21,852 nucleotides of DNA from positions 1-21,852 of the forward strand of contig JBMSHD010000023.1 of assembly GCA_049416425.1 (NCBI GenBank). Reading direction: 5' to 3'. Position 1 is the first letter of the stretch; every line of letters starts with the position of its first letter. Shown in pieces: positions 7,539 to 16,704 of the stretch. Under the pieces are notes generated by a model. It was not told the origin of the DNA, ran no database searches, and saw only the letters and a list, made by a program, of their open reading frames with translations. The position numbers and the translations under genes were made by a program. This stretch comes from JBMSHD01 sp049416425. Its GTDB lineage: Bacteria; Pseudomonadota; Gammaproteobacteria; Francisellales; Francisellaceae.

Positions 7539-8750
7539 ATGTCACAAAATTCATTTGCCAAACAGTTAGGTTGCACCATGATTGTGACCGGCACAGAAAT
7601 CGGCGCAGGAATTCTGGCACTTCCTATTATCAGTGCAAAACTGGGCTTTATTGCCACCACGTTTGTCATGTTGGCCGCATGGGCGGTGATGACCTATACC
7701 GCGCTGTTGATCGCCGATATCTCACTGTCTATGCCGAAAGGCACAAGCTTCGCCTCTTTAGCAAGACGCACGCTTGGCATTCCAGGCGCCATCATTGCCT
7801 GGATTGCCTTTTTAATGCTGATGTATTGTATTTCCGTGGCTTACATATCAGGGGCTTCTTCGGCATTTCATGCTTTGATTTCACCGATATCCCAACACGC
7901 CTGGGCATTTATCTTTGTATTTGTCTTTGGTGTTATCGTCGTTATCGGCACCTCTGCCGTCGATATCATCAATCGTATTCTTTTGACGACCAAACTGATT
8001 TTTCTTATCATCGTCTGCCTGGTATTTCTGAAATACGTCCACATCGGCAATCTATTCGTCTCACCGCTTAATCTTGGCACCTCGTTGCTTATTGCCATCC
8101 CGGTTATTGTGACCTCGTTTACCTCTCATATCATCGTGCCGACGCTGACAGATTATCTTGACCATGATGCCAAGGCATTGTTTCGTGTTATCTTCTACGG
8201 CAGTCTCATCCCGCTTATCCTTTATTTTCTGTGGCTTATTGCCGTTTTAGGCGTGCTCCCCCTTAACGGTCCGATCAGCTTTATGAGCTCGATCTTCAGT
8301 CATACCTCTGTTGAAAGCGCCAACGTCGGGGATATCCTCCATGCCCTACATGAGAAAATCAACACCGCCATCGCCAACTTCAGCATGAATGTCTTTACCG
8401 ATATTTCGGTGATGACCTCTTACCTTGGCGTCTCATTGGCACTGTATCACTTCAATATCGACAGCTATAAACTCAAACGCCTAAGCGTCCAGTATAAAAC
8501 GCTGTTTGCCATCATTTTAACGTTTGTCATTCCTCTTCTTGTCAATCAGATCAATCCAAATCTCTTTATCAGCGCCATCAGTTATGTCGGGGTCTTCATC
8601 GCCGTGCTGTTGATGATGATGCCTGCCATTATCGCCTTTAAGCTCAACCGCACCGGTCATCAATTTCACTACAAGATAACGCGTCTTCCTCTGCTGTGGA
8701 TCTTGGCCTTTATAGCCGGGCTTGCCATTATCGTTATTCGATTTTATTAA
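7539..8750 (+). CDS. aromatic amino-acid permease, TyrP/Mtr (HAAAP) family
   Basis: This is a proton-coupled amino-acid importer of the hydroxy/aromatic amino-acid permease family, located in the inner membrane. Its 403 residues equal the length of E. coli TyrP as I recall it. About 11 hydrophobic helices are visible. The first carries the family motif VTGTEIGAGILALPI (near residues 16-30); AYISGA (about 104-109) and IPVIVTSFTSHIIVPTLTDYL (about 188-208) match the TyrP/Mtr core positions. The start ATG has no clear Shine-Dalgarno sequence. It lies 81 bases after secB and is convergent with the protease gene 28 bases downstream. Tyrosine or tryptophan is the most likely substrate, but these paralogs are hard to tell apart, so no symbol is given. 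Confidence 0.9.
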   Translation: MSQNSFAKQLGCTMIVTGTEIGAGILALPIISAKLGFIATTFVMLAAWAVMTYTALLIADISLSMPKGTSFASLARRTLGIPGAIIAWIAFLMLMYCISVAYISGASSAFHALISPISQHAWAFIFVFVFGVIVVIGTSAVDIINRILLTTKLIFLIIVCLVFLKYVHIGNLFVSPLNLGTSLLIAIPVIVTSFTSHIIVPTLTDYLDHDAKALFRVIFYGSLIPLILYFLWLIAVLGVLPLNGPISFMSSIFSHTSVESANVGDILHALHEKINTAIANFSMNVFTDISVMTSYLGVSLALYHFNIDSYKLKRLSVQYKTLFAIILTFVIPLLVNQINPNLFISAISYVGVFIAVLLMMMPAIIAFKLNRTGHQFHYKITRLPLLWILAFIAGLAIIVIRFY

Positions 8751-8778
8751 TATATTTCAGACACGTTCCTAATCAAGG

Positions 8779-9261
8779 TCATGACTGCAATATCAGACTA
8801 TTGCCTTCATGCACCATCTTCAAGCGCTTCAATGCACTCATCCCCAGAAGAACATAATCATCTGTCGAGGAAGGATTGATGCTGGCATTGATATCGTTGA
8901 GTGTGATAGCACCAATCGACAGTGAATCAAGACGAGTGTAATAGACCGTGATCTCACCATTGGCCGTCATAGCCCTATAAGCCTGTCCCTTTCTAAGCCC
9001 AATTTTATCGGCCACATCCTTGGGAATTGAAACACTGGAAGCACCGGTATCGATGATAAACTTCACGTCAATGCCGTTGATCTTGCCATAACTCATATAC
9101 TGATTGTTATAACTTTTCAGACGCACAGTTTTACTATTTCCATAAATGGTACTCTCTGGTGTCAACGTTTTCATCTCACGAGCCTGTAAAAACACATGCG
9201 CTATATAGATGCCAAGCGTAAAAACAGCCAGCCAAAAGGCATAGATAAATTTTTTCTGCAT
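8779..9261 (-). CDS. membrane-anchored retropepsin-like aspartic protease (clan AA, TIGR02281-like)
   Basis: This is a small periplasm-facing aspartic protease of the single-domain retroviral type, which must pair with a second copy to form an active site. The N-terminus has one membrane helix (about residues 6-26) acting as anchor. The catalytic motif is DTGASSVSIP, with the aspartate about 45 residues after the helix. It is followed by the family's A-x-T-A-N-G-E-I flap-like region and the C-terminal LLGMSALKRL motif. I place the start at ATG 9261; a TTG one codon upstream (9264) is also possible, and GAGG lies 8 bases before the ATG. Cellular substrates of this family are unknown. It stands alone, convergent with the permease and divergent from tamA. 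Confidence 0.85.
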   Translation of the reverse strand: MQKKFIYAFWLAVFTLGIYIAHVFLQAREMKTLTPESTIYGNSKTVRLKSYNNQYMSYGKINGIDVKFIIDTGASSVSIPKDVADKIGLRKGQAYRAMTANGEITVYYTRLDSLSIGAITLNDINASINPSSTDDYVLLGMSALKRLKMVHEGNSLILQS

Positions 9262-9264
9262 CAA

Positions 9265-9555
9265 GTCAGCCTCGCCCCATTGGTCGGTTTATAATCAGGA
9301 ATCGTGAAAACAGAAACAATAACAATGTCGATTCGAAGTTCAATGCTCTGAAATTGATGCCATTGTGAATCATTCATCAACTTTATATCCCTTACTGTTT
9401 TTCTGACATTATATCAGCTACCCTGCGATTTAACAGGCGCTTACAGTTGCTTCTGTCTACGGCGTCCATTTGCGAGAGAAACTTCAAAAAAATAATACAG
9501 CGGTGGTATACTTAAACACATAGTAACAAAAATTAATAAACACTGTGTCATTAGC
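9265..9555. other. intergenic region between the divergent protease and tamA genes
   Basis: This is 291 bases between divergent starts. Near the tamA side is a promoter candidate (9483-9512). The remainder shows no convincing small gene, RNA gene or repeat. I could not find a strong promoter for the minus-strand protease, although it must lie here. Confidence 0.5.
9483..9512 (+). promoter_or_regulatory. extended -10 promoter candidate of tamA-tamB
   Basis: TATACT (9507-9512) is preceded by TGG, making an extended -10 (TGGTATACT), with TTCAAA (9483-9488) 18 bases upstream. The tamA start is 43 bases downstream. The form is similar to the mutS promoter in this window. Confidence 0.5.
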
Positions 9556-11346
9556 GTGAAGATAAAGCCTATCAGATTTCTTAACTTGTTGTGGATACTG
9601 CTACTACTCAGCCAGAGTGCTTTCTCTGCTGCCGATACCTCAGCGCAAAAAACACTGTCTGTTGAGATTAAAGGCATCTCTGATCCTGAGTTGATCAAGG
9701 TCATTCGTGAGAATATCTCCATTGAAAAATATAAAAGCTTTGCTTTGGAGAGTGATAACAACCTGATGCTGATGTTGCATAAGAGTGATGAAGACATTAA
9801 AAACATCTTACAACCCTATGGCTATTATCAGCCTGAGGTTGAAAATCAGATAATAAAAAAGGGAAACAACTTCACGGCCACTTTTACAATCAAATTAAAT
9901 AAAGCCATGCACATTGGTCAGGTCAATATTACTATCACCGGTGCTGGCAAAGACGATAAGGCAGTTAAAAATGCAATAGCAGAAATACCACTGAAAAAGG
10001 GGGAAATACTGACTCAAAATAATTGGGATGCCGCCAAAAATCTTTTAAACACCTCGGCCTTTAATGCCGGTTTTCTGGATGCCAGAATGACTAAAAATGA
10101 AATTTTAGTCAACCTAAAAGAAAATACCGCCATCCTCACCCTCACGCTTGATAGCGGGCCTTTATATCATATCGGTGATATCGACATCAAACAAAGTCGT
10201 TATGATTACAGCGATGATTTAATCAGGCGTCTGATTGAACTTAAATCCGGCGACAGTTTCAAACAGCGCCGCCTGTCTAAAGCCACAGAAAGACTGCAAC
10301 AAAGCGGCTATTTCAGCGGCATTCAGATCATTCCTCACATCTCTCAAAGAGACAAGACTCTCCATCTTGTCAAGCTCACTATCGAGCTGACTTCTGCCTA
10401 TGCCAGAACCTATAGCTTTGGTGTTGGTTACGGCAGTTTCACAGGGCCCAGAGTCAGCTTCGGCACCCTGTTTCGCCATGTTACCAATTCAGGACAGCAG
10501 TTTAATTTCAATATCGAAGCCTCACCCGCCAACTCAACATTCTCCAGTAATTATATTATCCCAGGCGCCGATCCGCTTCATGATAATCTGAGTTTAAATG
10601 CCACACAAAGCTATATTGATACCAACACCTATGACGAACGTCTGACAAGTCTTGGCATTACAAAAAACAAAAAAATCGGTCGTTTCACCCTGAGTCTGGG
10701 GTTATCGCAATATTTCACCGTATACAGCACCGATGCTCACACCAGTGACGAAAGCGCCAACTATTTTGTGCCCAGTTTTCAGCTTGCCTATAATGGCTTG
10801 CAAAGCAACGGATTTTTCAGCACCGGTTTTACCTGGTATGATCTGATGCAGATCTCGATCAAAACCCGATTTTCCGATAAAAGTTTTGTCAGAAATGCCA
10901 TGAACCTCGGCCTATCACTGCCGTTTGATAAAAATTGGAATCGCTTTTTTGTCTCATCCAATGCCGGCATCATCGGTGTTGATGATATTCAATCTGTCGC
11001 CCCCAATTTTCGCTTCTATGCCGGCGGTATTGGTAATCTTTTAGGTTATGCCTATCAGAGCCAGGGACCGGAAGTGGATGGCAACGTGACCGGTGGACGC
11101 TATCTGGCCACGGCATCAGCCGGTCTTGAGCAGCGCATCTTTGGCAATTTCAGCACCCTTGTCGCCTATAATATCGGTAATGCCTCCAATCGCCTTGATT
11201 TCAGTGATGTCGAGATTTTAAAATCCGCCTCTTTGGGACTCAGCTATAAATCACCTCTGGGACCAATTCTTCTGTATTTAAGCCGCACATTAAACCCTGG
11301 AGACCAGCACTGGCGGCTTGATTTAAGCATTGGAGTTTCACTGTGA
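9556..11346 (+). CDS. tamA: translocation and assembly module outer-membrane protein TamA (Omp85 family)
   Basis: TamA is an outer-membrane beta-barrel of the Omp85 family that works with TamB in outer-membrane protein assembly and envelope lipid homeostasis. The protein has 596 residues, near the 577 of E. coli. It has a signal peptide (about 1-25, ending SAFSAAD), three POTRA-like repeats (about 30-280), and a C-terminal 16-strand barrel that ends in aromatic/hydrophobic strands (HWRLDLSIGVSL). The start is GTG 9556, chosen because it immediately precedes the signal peptide; no good Shine-Dalgarno is seen. One feature is odd: the near-invariant VRG(F/Y) loop-6 motif appears as NLLGY (residue 496 is Leu where Arg is expected). 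tamB overlaps by four bases, which firmly separates this gene from bamA. Confidence 0.93.
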   Translation: MKIKPIRFLNLLWILLLLSQSAFSAADTSAQKTLSVEIKGISDPELIKVIRENISIEKYKSFALESDNNLMLMLHKSDEDIKNILQPYGYYQPEVENQIIKKGNNFTATFTIKLNKAMHIGQVNITITGAGKDDKAVKNAIAEIPLKKGEILTQNNWDAAKNLLNTSAFNAGFLDARMTKNEILVNLKENTAILTLTLDSGPLYHIGDIDIKQSRYDYSDDLIRRLIELKSGDSFKQRRLSKATERLQQSGYFSGIQIIPHISQRDKTLHLVKLTIELTSAYARTYSFGVGYGSFTGPRVSFGTLFRHVTNSGQQFNFNIEASPANSTFSSNYIIPGADPLHDNLSLNATQSYIDTNTYDERLTSLGITKNKKIGRFTLSLGLSQYFTVYSTDAHTSDESANYFVPSFQLAYNGLQSNGFFSTGFTWYDLMQISIKTRFSDKSFVRNAMNLGLSLPFDKNWNRFFVSSNAGIIGVDDIQSVAPNFRFYAGGIGNLLGYAYQSQGPEVDGNVTGGRYLATASAGLEQRIFGNFSTLVAYNIGNASNRLDFSDVEILKSASLGLSYKSPLGPILLYLSRTLNPGDQHWRLDLSIGVSL

Positions 11347-14300
11347 GCGTCTGGTTTAAATGGTTAAAAAGCGCGATATTTGCCGTGGCCAGCCTGCTAT
11401 TGTTCATAACACTTTTAATCGCCTTTCTGCTTTTTACACCGGCTGGACTCAATATCAGCGCCAGCATCACCAACATGGTTCTGGCCTCCCATGGAATAAA
11501 ACTGGAAGGAAAACTCCAGGGAACCATCTTAAATTTCTCAGTGCCTAAGTTCTATTACAGTGATCAAGACAGCGATATTATCATCACCAATGTTCATATC
11601 AATCCTTCCTTCTTTACCTTTATCTGGCGAGGAAGGATTGACATTCATTCTCTATCAGCAGACAAAGTCGATGTGAATATTAAATCCAATGACACCTCGC
11701 AGCAGGGTGACTCACCCTTTAGCATGCCGATGCCGCTAAAAGCTCAGAATATTTCCGTGGCTTTATTTTCTTATGGCATGGATGGCAAGTCCGTTTTCAA
11801 TGCCTCGGCTATCTCGATCAACCGTTTACAAATTATTGGCGATCGACTGGATGTAGGCGAAGGCAGTCTTTCATTACTATCCGCCAAAAACACCAGAAAA
11901 GTCGATAATAACCATGAGATGAAACTGTCACTTAACAGCGGTTATATCATTCTCAACTCACCCTTTAACAGCCATTTTAGCTTGAGTGGGCATACTCGAA
12001 TCAATGGAAATACCATCGACGCTAAACAGATCATCGTCAGTGGCAATTTTGACCAGGTTTTCGATATAGAGACTCGTGGGATCGTCACTCTGAAAAAGCA
12101 AAAATATCCTTTTCATTCACACAGCGTTTTTGACTACCCAAGCATCATCACCACACTCGATATCAATGATGACTTGAGTTCTATGCTTCATGCTCAGCTG
12201 AATCTGGATTTCAAGAACAAACTCGACTGGTCACTACAGTTCACGGATGGCGATAGAAATAATAAAATCAGCACCAGCGGCACCTTTGAAAGTGATGACT
12301 CTATTTTAAGCTTCAATACCAACAGCTGTGAGCTCACCCTTGGCAGTCAGACCCTTCAGTGCCAGCTTCAGTTAAAATATGCTCACAATCAACTGCAAAT
12401 ACCCATCTTTTCACTTCAAAATCAGCATAATAAGGATCATGTAAACATCAATGACTTCAGCTTGAAATTGCCGGATAAAAACGCGCCGATGGACTTCAGT
12501 ATAAATTGGGAGGCAGCCGTGGTCAATCTTAAAAGCTATGATTCACAAATCGCCGGCAGCCTTAACTCTTCAGGCTATATCAACTATAAGAACAATACAT
12601 TACAGACAGATCTGATGCTTCAAGCCGATAAGATCGACTATCGATCCCATCGGCTTGAAAGTCTAAGTTTAGCCATCGATCCAAATAACAGGTTTAGCCT
12701 GAGCATGATGCTGGCAAACAGCGTCACCAGAATTAACGCCACTGTTGATGCAACAGACTTTTCCGATTTATCGCTATTGATCAACACCATACAGGTAAGT
12801 TATAGCGGGCGTATCTGGCAGTCTGAAAAACCAGCGACGCTGGCATGGCAAAAATCAACGCTGTCACTGACACCGCTTTGTCTGAAAAATGATGATAATA
12901 ATTTTATCTGCACAAATTTCACGCTTTCTGATTCCAATCAACACTTCTCTGCCGTTGGTAAGCTCAACCCTGACATCTATGCCCAGCTGACCAATATCAA
13001 ACATTCCACCAGCATCGTAAGCTTCGATGCTACCTATGAAAATGATGATAAAAATTCACAATCCGGAACGCTCAACATCCATGCCTCACCGGGGCAGATC
13101 ACCTTCAGCAATCCCTGGCTTAAAACGCTTAAGAGCAATGTTCTCGATAGTGAACGCAAGATGATTATCAATGCCGCTGACTTTACATTAAAACTTAATC
13201 AACAAACGGCTGGCGTCTCGGCCATTGTCGATATTCCCAACAATAATTTTACGGCCAATTTTACGGCTACAGATGTCAATTTCAAACAGCTGGATCGTGC
13301 TAAAATCAAGGGCAACAGTCAACTCAGCTTCACTGAATTGGGCTGGATCAGTCGTTTTTTTGGCAATTACCCGACGCAGATCAACAGTGGCAAGCTCGAG
13401 GGCAAGCTGTCATTAAACGGTCGGCTCCTTAATCCAGATATCAATGGAAAGCTTACATTGACTGAGGGTAATATCGAGATATTACAGCTCAACAGCCGAG
13501 TAGATCATATCAATGCCGAGCTCAATATCACACCTCCACTTAATGCGAAATTTAAACTCACGGCCGAGATTGACAAACAGCCGCTGAAAATTTTAGGCTC
13601 CGGTGCTTATAATCAGGGAAAATTCAAAAGCCAGATTACGATCAAGGGTCAGTCTCTTTCTGTCGTCAACACACCAGGGCTGAAACTGGTTATAACTCCA
13701 GATCTGATTTTTACTATCGATAATCTGGCCATGAACTTAGGCGGCACGGTGCTGGTCAATAAACTGCTTGCCAACATCGAGGCTTTAAGGGCCGCCAGCC
13801 TGCAAAATACCATCAAATATGATGTCATCTACAGTGATGCTCAAATCAACTCCACGCCAAAATCGCTACCGCTGAGGCTCAATCTCAACATCGATCTTGG
13901 GGATGAGGCCAAGCTATCAGGGCTGGGAGTGACTACCAATATTCTCGGCAACCTCGACATCACAAGCCTGCCGAACAAACCCATGTTAGCTCAAGGCATC
14001 ATTCGCTTTAAAAATGGTGTCTTTAGTGCTTATGGCAAAAACTTCACCATCGGTCAGGACTCACAGATCATCTATAATGAGAGTCCCATTGAAAACCCAA
14101 ATCTTGCCATCAAAAGCTATTATACGATTCCTGTTTCTGTGAAGCTGACCCAACCTGATGCCCCGGATTCACTGGGAATCGAGATCACAGGCACAGCCAG
14201 AGCTCCAAAATTAGCTCTGTTTTCCAACCCCATGCTCTCACAAAATGACATTCTGTCGTATATCCTTTTTGGTAAATCCTTATCGAATGAAAATTCGTCA

Positions 14301-14672
14301 CAAGACTCAAGCGATGCCTTGTCTCAGGCTGCTCTTTTATTCGCGCTAAATGAGGGAGGAACTGGCATTATCAATGAATTAAAAAGTCGACTTGATCTGG
14401 CTGAATTTTCCATTGGCAGCCTGTCTTCAAGCTCAACGACCAATACGGTCAACAATAACACCACTACCAATACCAACCAAAACAATACCGCCGTCTTTAT
14501 CGGTAAACAGCTGACCAATCGCATCTATCTCAGTTATGGTGTCGGTGTTTTCACCGGAGAGCAACAGGGTATTTTGACTTATGCTTTGACACCCAATATT
14601 CAACTAAAAGGCGAGCTGACGAGCTTCGATGCCGGTGGCGATATTATCTATCATACCCACTCCAGTGATTGA
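11343..14672 (+). CDS. tamB: translocation and assembly module protein TamB (AsmA-like, DUF490 domain)
   Basis: TamB is a long periplasm-spanning protein anchored in the inner membrane. It partners with TamA and, with other AsmA-like proteins, is implicated in phospholipid movement to the outer membrane. The protein has 1109 residues (E. coli about 1259). An N-terminal membrane helix (about 10-35) is followed by a long stretch rich in alternating beta-strand sequence, and a C-terminal DUF490 region ending in the conserved IGKQLTNRIYLSYGVGVFTGE and the usual final strands. The start is a GTG overlapping the tamA stop (GTGA, 11343-11346), indicating translational coupling. A low-complexity serine/threonine/asparagine segment near residues 1023-1043 interrupts the DUF490 region. 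Length and C-terminal motifs make the assignment firm. Confidence 0.93.
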   Translation: MSVWFKWLKSAIFAVASLLLFITLLIAFLLFTPAGLNISASITNMVLASHGIKLEGKLQGTILNFSVPKFYYSDQDSDIIITNVHINPSFFTFIWRGRIDIHSLSADKVDVNIKSNDTSQQGDSPFSMPMPLKAQNISVALFSYGMDGKSVFNASAISINRLQIIGDRLDVGEGSLSLLSAKNTRKVDNNHEMKLSLNSGYIILNSPFNSHFSLSGHTRINGNTIDAKQIIVSGNFDQVFDIETRGIVTLKKQKYPFHSHSVFDYPSIITTLDINDDLSSMLHAQLNLDFKNKLDWSLQFTDGDRNNKISTSGTFESDDSILSFNTNSCELTLGSQTLQCQLQLKYAHNQLQIPIFSLQNQHNKDHVNINDFSLKLPDKNAPMDFSINWEAAVVNLKSYDSQIAGSLNSSGYINYKNNTLQTDLMLQADKIDYRSHRLESLSLAIDPNNRFSLSMMLANSVTRINATVDATDFSDLSLLINTIQVSYSGRIWQSEKPATLAWQKSTLSLTPLCLKNDDNNFICTNFTLSDSNQHFSAVGKLNPDIYAQLTNIKHSTSIVSFDATYENDDKNSQSGTLNIHASPGQITFSNPWLKTLKSNVLDSERKMIINAADFTLKLNQQTAGVSAIVDIPNNNFTANFTATDVNFKQLDRAKIKGNSQLSFTELGWISRFFGNYPTQINSGKLEGKLSLNGRLLNPDINGKLTLTEGNIEILQLNSRVDHINAELNITPPLNAKFKLTAEIDKQPLKILGSGAYNQGKFKSQITIKGQSLSVVNTPGLKLVITPDLIFTIDNLAMNLGGTVLVNKLLANIEALRAASLQNTIKYDVIYSDAQINSTPKSLPLRLNLNIDLGDEAKLSGLGVTTNILGNLDITSLPNKPMLAQGIIRFKNGVFSAYGKNFTIGQDSQIIYNESPIENPNLAIKSYYTIPVSVKLTQPDAPDSLGIEITGTARAPKLALFSNPMLSQNDILSYILFGKSLSNENSSQDSSDALSQAALLFALNEGGTGIINELKSRLDLAEFSIGSLSSSSTTNTVNNNTTTNTNQNNTAVFIGKQLTNRIYLSYGVGVFTGEQQGILTYALTPNIQLKGELTSFDAGGDIIYHTHSSD

Positions 14673-14717
14673 TAATTTTTAATGTCCCTATTGATTTCGG
14701 TTAAAAAATTGATTAAT

Positions 14718-14745
14718 TTGAATCGTTCGACATTTGATTTACATA
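14718..14745 (+). promoter_or_regulatory. weak promoter candidate for ggt
   Basis: TTGAAT (14718-14723) and TACATA (14740-14745) are separated by 16 bases in the 90-base tamB-ggt spacer. The -10 is a poor match. No terminator hairpin was found after tamB, so read-through into ggt is possible. Confidence 0.25.
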
Positions 14746-14762
14746 AATATGAGGAGTGAACA

Positions 14763-16493
14763 TTGAAAAACTCAATAAAGTATCTGCTGTCTTTATTTCT
14801 GGTCTTAAGCCTGATTATATCACAGTCCAGTTTTGCGCTTCAGGCATTACAGGAAGGTGATCAGCGCTTCTACCCAGTTGAGGCGGCTCATGGCATGGTG
14901 GCCTCTCAGGAAGCCATCGCCAGCCAGATTGGTGCCGATATTTTAAAACAAGGAGGCAATGCCGTTGATGCCGCCGTTGCTGTTGGATTCGCCCTGGCTG
15001 TAACTCTGCCTAAAGCTGGAAATATAGGCGGTGGAGGTTTTATGGTCATCTGGCTCAATAAAGAAAAAAAGGCCATTGCCATCAACTACCGTGAAAAGGC
15101 TCCGATGGGCGCCAGCAAAGAAATGTATCTTGATAAAGATGGAAATGTCGATCGCCATCTGGTCTCTGGAACTTATCTGGCATCGGGAGTCCCGGGAACG
15201 GTCAAAGGGCTTGTTTATGCCGAGAAAACCTATGGCAAACTCGGTCTTGAAAAAGTCATGGCGCCGGCGATCAAGCTGGCCGAAGATGGATTTGTCGTCT
15301 CCTACCCATTTGCCCAATCTCTGACCGAAGCCAAACAGCGTCTAGAATCCTCCAAAGAAAGCATGAAGATCTTCTTCAAAGCCAATGGAGCTGCCTATGA
15401 ACCCGGTGATATATTTAAACAACCTGAGCTTGCCAAAAGTTTAAAACTCATCGCCAAGACCGATGGCAAAGCTTTCTATGAAGGCAAAATTGCCAAAGCA
15501 ATCGCCAAGGATATGAAGAAAAACGGCGGACTGATCACACTAAAAGATCTCAAAGATTACAATATTGAGATCATGCAGCCTGTCAAAGGCGACTACAACG
15601 GTTATACCATCTATTCCATGCCACCACCGAGCTCAGGTGGTGTGATTCTTATCGAGATTCTGAATATTCTCAAACACTTCCCGTTGAATCAATATGGCTT
15701 AAACAGTGCCAAATCCATCAACACCCTGGTTGAGGCCATGAACTATGCCTATAATGACAGAAACAGTGACCTGGGTGATCCCGATTTTGTCAAGATGGAT
15801 CTCGCTAAACTGACATCAAGCAAATATGCCGATCAAATAGCCAAAAAAATCACCCCGGAGAAACACACGCCTGCCATCGATATCGCCACCACGAAGCCAC
15901 AAGATCTCGAGAGCAATCAGACAACTCAATTCAGCATCGCCGATAAAGACGGCAACATGGTCTCAAATACCTATACGCTCAACTATTCTTATGGCAGTGG
16001 CATCGTCGCCAAGGGCACCGGAATTCTTCTCAATAATGAAATGGATGACTTTACTGCCAAGGTCGGCGTTCCCAACGTCTATGGACTTATTCAGGGAGAG
16101 GCCAACAGCATCGCCCCTGGCAAACGTCCTTTGAGTTCGATGACGCCAACCATCATTTTGGATCCAAAAGGCAATCCATACATGGCGACAGGAACGCCAG
16201 GTGGGGCTCGCATCATCACCACGACGCTTCAGGTTATTCTCAATGTGTTGGAGTATCAGCTTAATCTACAAAGTGCCGTCAACATGCCCAGAATTCATAG
16301 TCAGTTATGGCCAGAAGAGATCCGCATCGAGCAAGGCATCAGTCCCGATACCATTGGTTTACTTGAAAAAATGGGAAATAAAGTCACACTTCTTCCGGCC
16401 ATGGGAGCGGCCGAATCGGTGATGATCAAAGACGGCAAATATTACGGTGCTGCCGATCCACGCCGCCCTGGCGGCCTAGCCGTAGGATATTAA
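14763..16493 (+). CDS. ggt: gamma-glutamyltranspeptidase (glutathione hydrolase), periplasmic
   Basis: Ggt removes or transfers the gamma-glutamyl group of glutathione and similar peptides, releasing cysteinylglycine and glutamate in the periplasm. The proenzyme cleaves itself before a threonine to form large and small subunits. The protein has 576 residues, a normal length. A signal peptide spans about 1-25 (LVLSLIISQSSFALQ). The large-subunit motifs GGNAVDAAVAVGFALAVT, NIGGGGFM and INYREKAP are present; the arginine of NYREKAP is the glutamate-binding position. The catalytic threonine is T387, first of TTQFS, in the context expected of family nucleophiles. RPLSSMTPTI and GTPGGARIITT complete the active site. 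The start is TTG with an ideal GAGGAG six bases ahead. metN follows after 211 bases. In Francisella, Ggt supplies cysteine from host glutathione; a similar role here is inference. Confidence 0.97.
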   Translation: MKNSIKYLLSLFLVLSLIISQSSFALQALQEGDQRFYPVEAAHGMVASQEAIASQIGADILKQGGNAVDAAVAVGFALAVTLPKAGNIGGGGFMVIWLNKEKKAIAINYREKAPMGASKEMYLDKDGNVDRHLVSGTYLASGVPGTVKGLVYAEKTYGKLGLEKVMAPAIKLAEDGFVVSYPFAQSLTEAKQRLESSKESMKIFFKANGAAYEPGDIFKQPELAKSLKLIAKTDGKAFYEGKIAKAIAKDMKKNGGLITLKDLKDYNIEIMQPVKGDYNGYTIYSMPPPSSGGVILIEILNILKHFPLNQYGLNSAKSINTLVEAMNYAYNDRNSDLGDPDFVKMDLAKLTSSKYADQIAKKITPEKHTPAIDIATTKPQDLESNQTTQFSIADKDGNMVSNTYTLNYSYGSGIVAKGTGILLNNEMDDFTAKVGVPNVYGLIQGEANSIAPGKRPLSSMTPTIILDPKGNPYMATGTPGGARIITTTLQVILNVLEYQLNLQSAVNMPRIHSQLWPEEIRIEQGISPDTIGLLEKMGNKVTLLPAMGAAESVMIKDGKYYGAADPRRPGGLAVGY

Positions 16494-16704
16494 CTTTCTC
16501 CATCTTCTGTCCTCTGTCCCCACAATAACAAAGCGCTTTGCATAAAGAAATAATGTTGATACTATGGATATTGTCGTGAAATTTTCTGTATTTCAAATAG
16601 TCTTTAATCTTTGGCAATTTCTTTTTGCTTGCTGATAGACTGGCTGAAATCACCTGAATTTTGAATGGCAACCATAAACTTTCTGGCAATCTAAAGGAAT
16701 AAAT
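16494..16704 (+). other. ggt-metN spacer with C-rich, G-poor tract and a 12-base palindrome
   Basis: The first 37 bases after the ggt stop contain 15 C and 2 G (16494-16530), a composition that suits Rho loading. It runs into a perfect palindrome, CAAAGCGCTTTG (16529-16540), which has no T run after it and so is not a classic terminator. TTGCAT and TACTAT (16538-16543, 16560-16565) are a weak promoter candidate overlapping that palindrome. No SAM riboswitch or MetJ box could be recognised by eye. Confidence 0.4.

Noticed and set aside
9556..11346. Omp85 protein read as BamA
   Set aside because: Three POTRA-like repeats, the size of about 600 residues and the overlapping tamB identify TamA; BamA has five POTRA domains and about 800 residues.
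16494..16704. SAM riboswitch or MetJ operator ahead of metN
   Set aside because: No S-box or SAM-type conserved core and no tandem AGACGTCT-like boxes could be found by eye.
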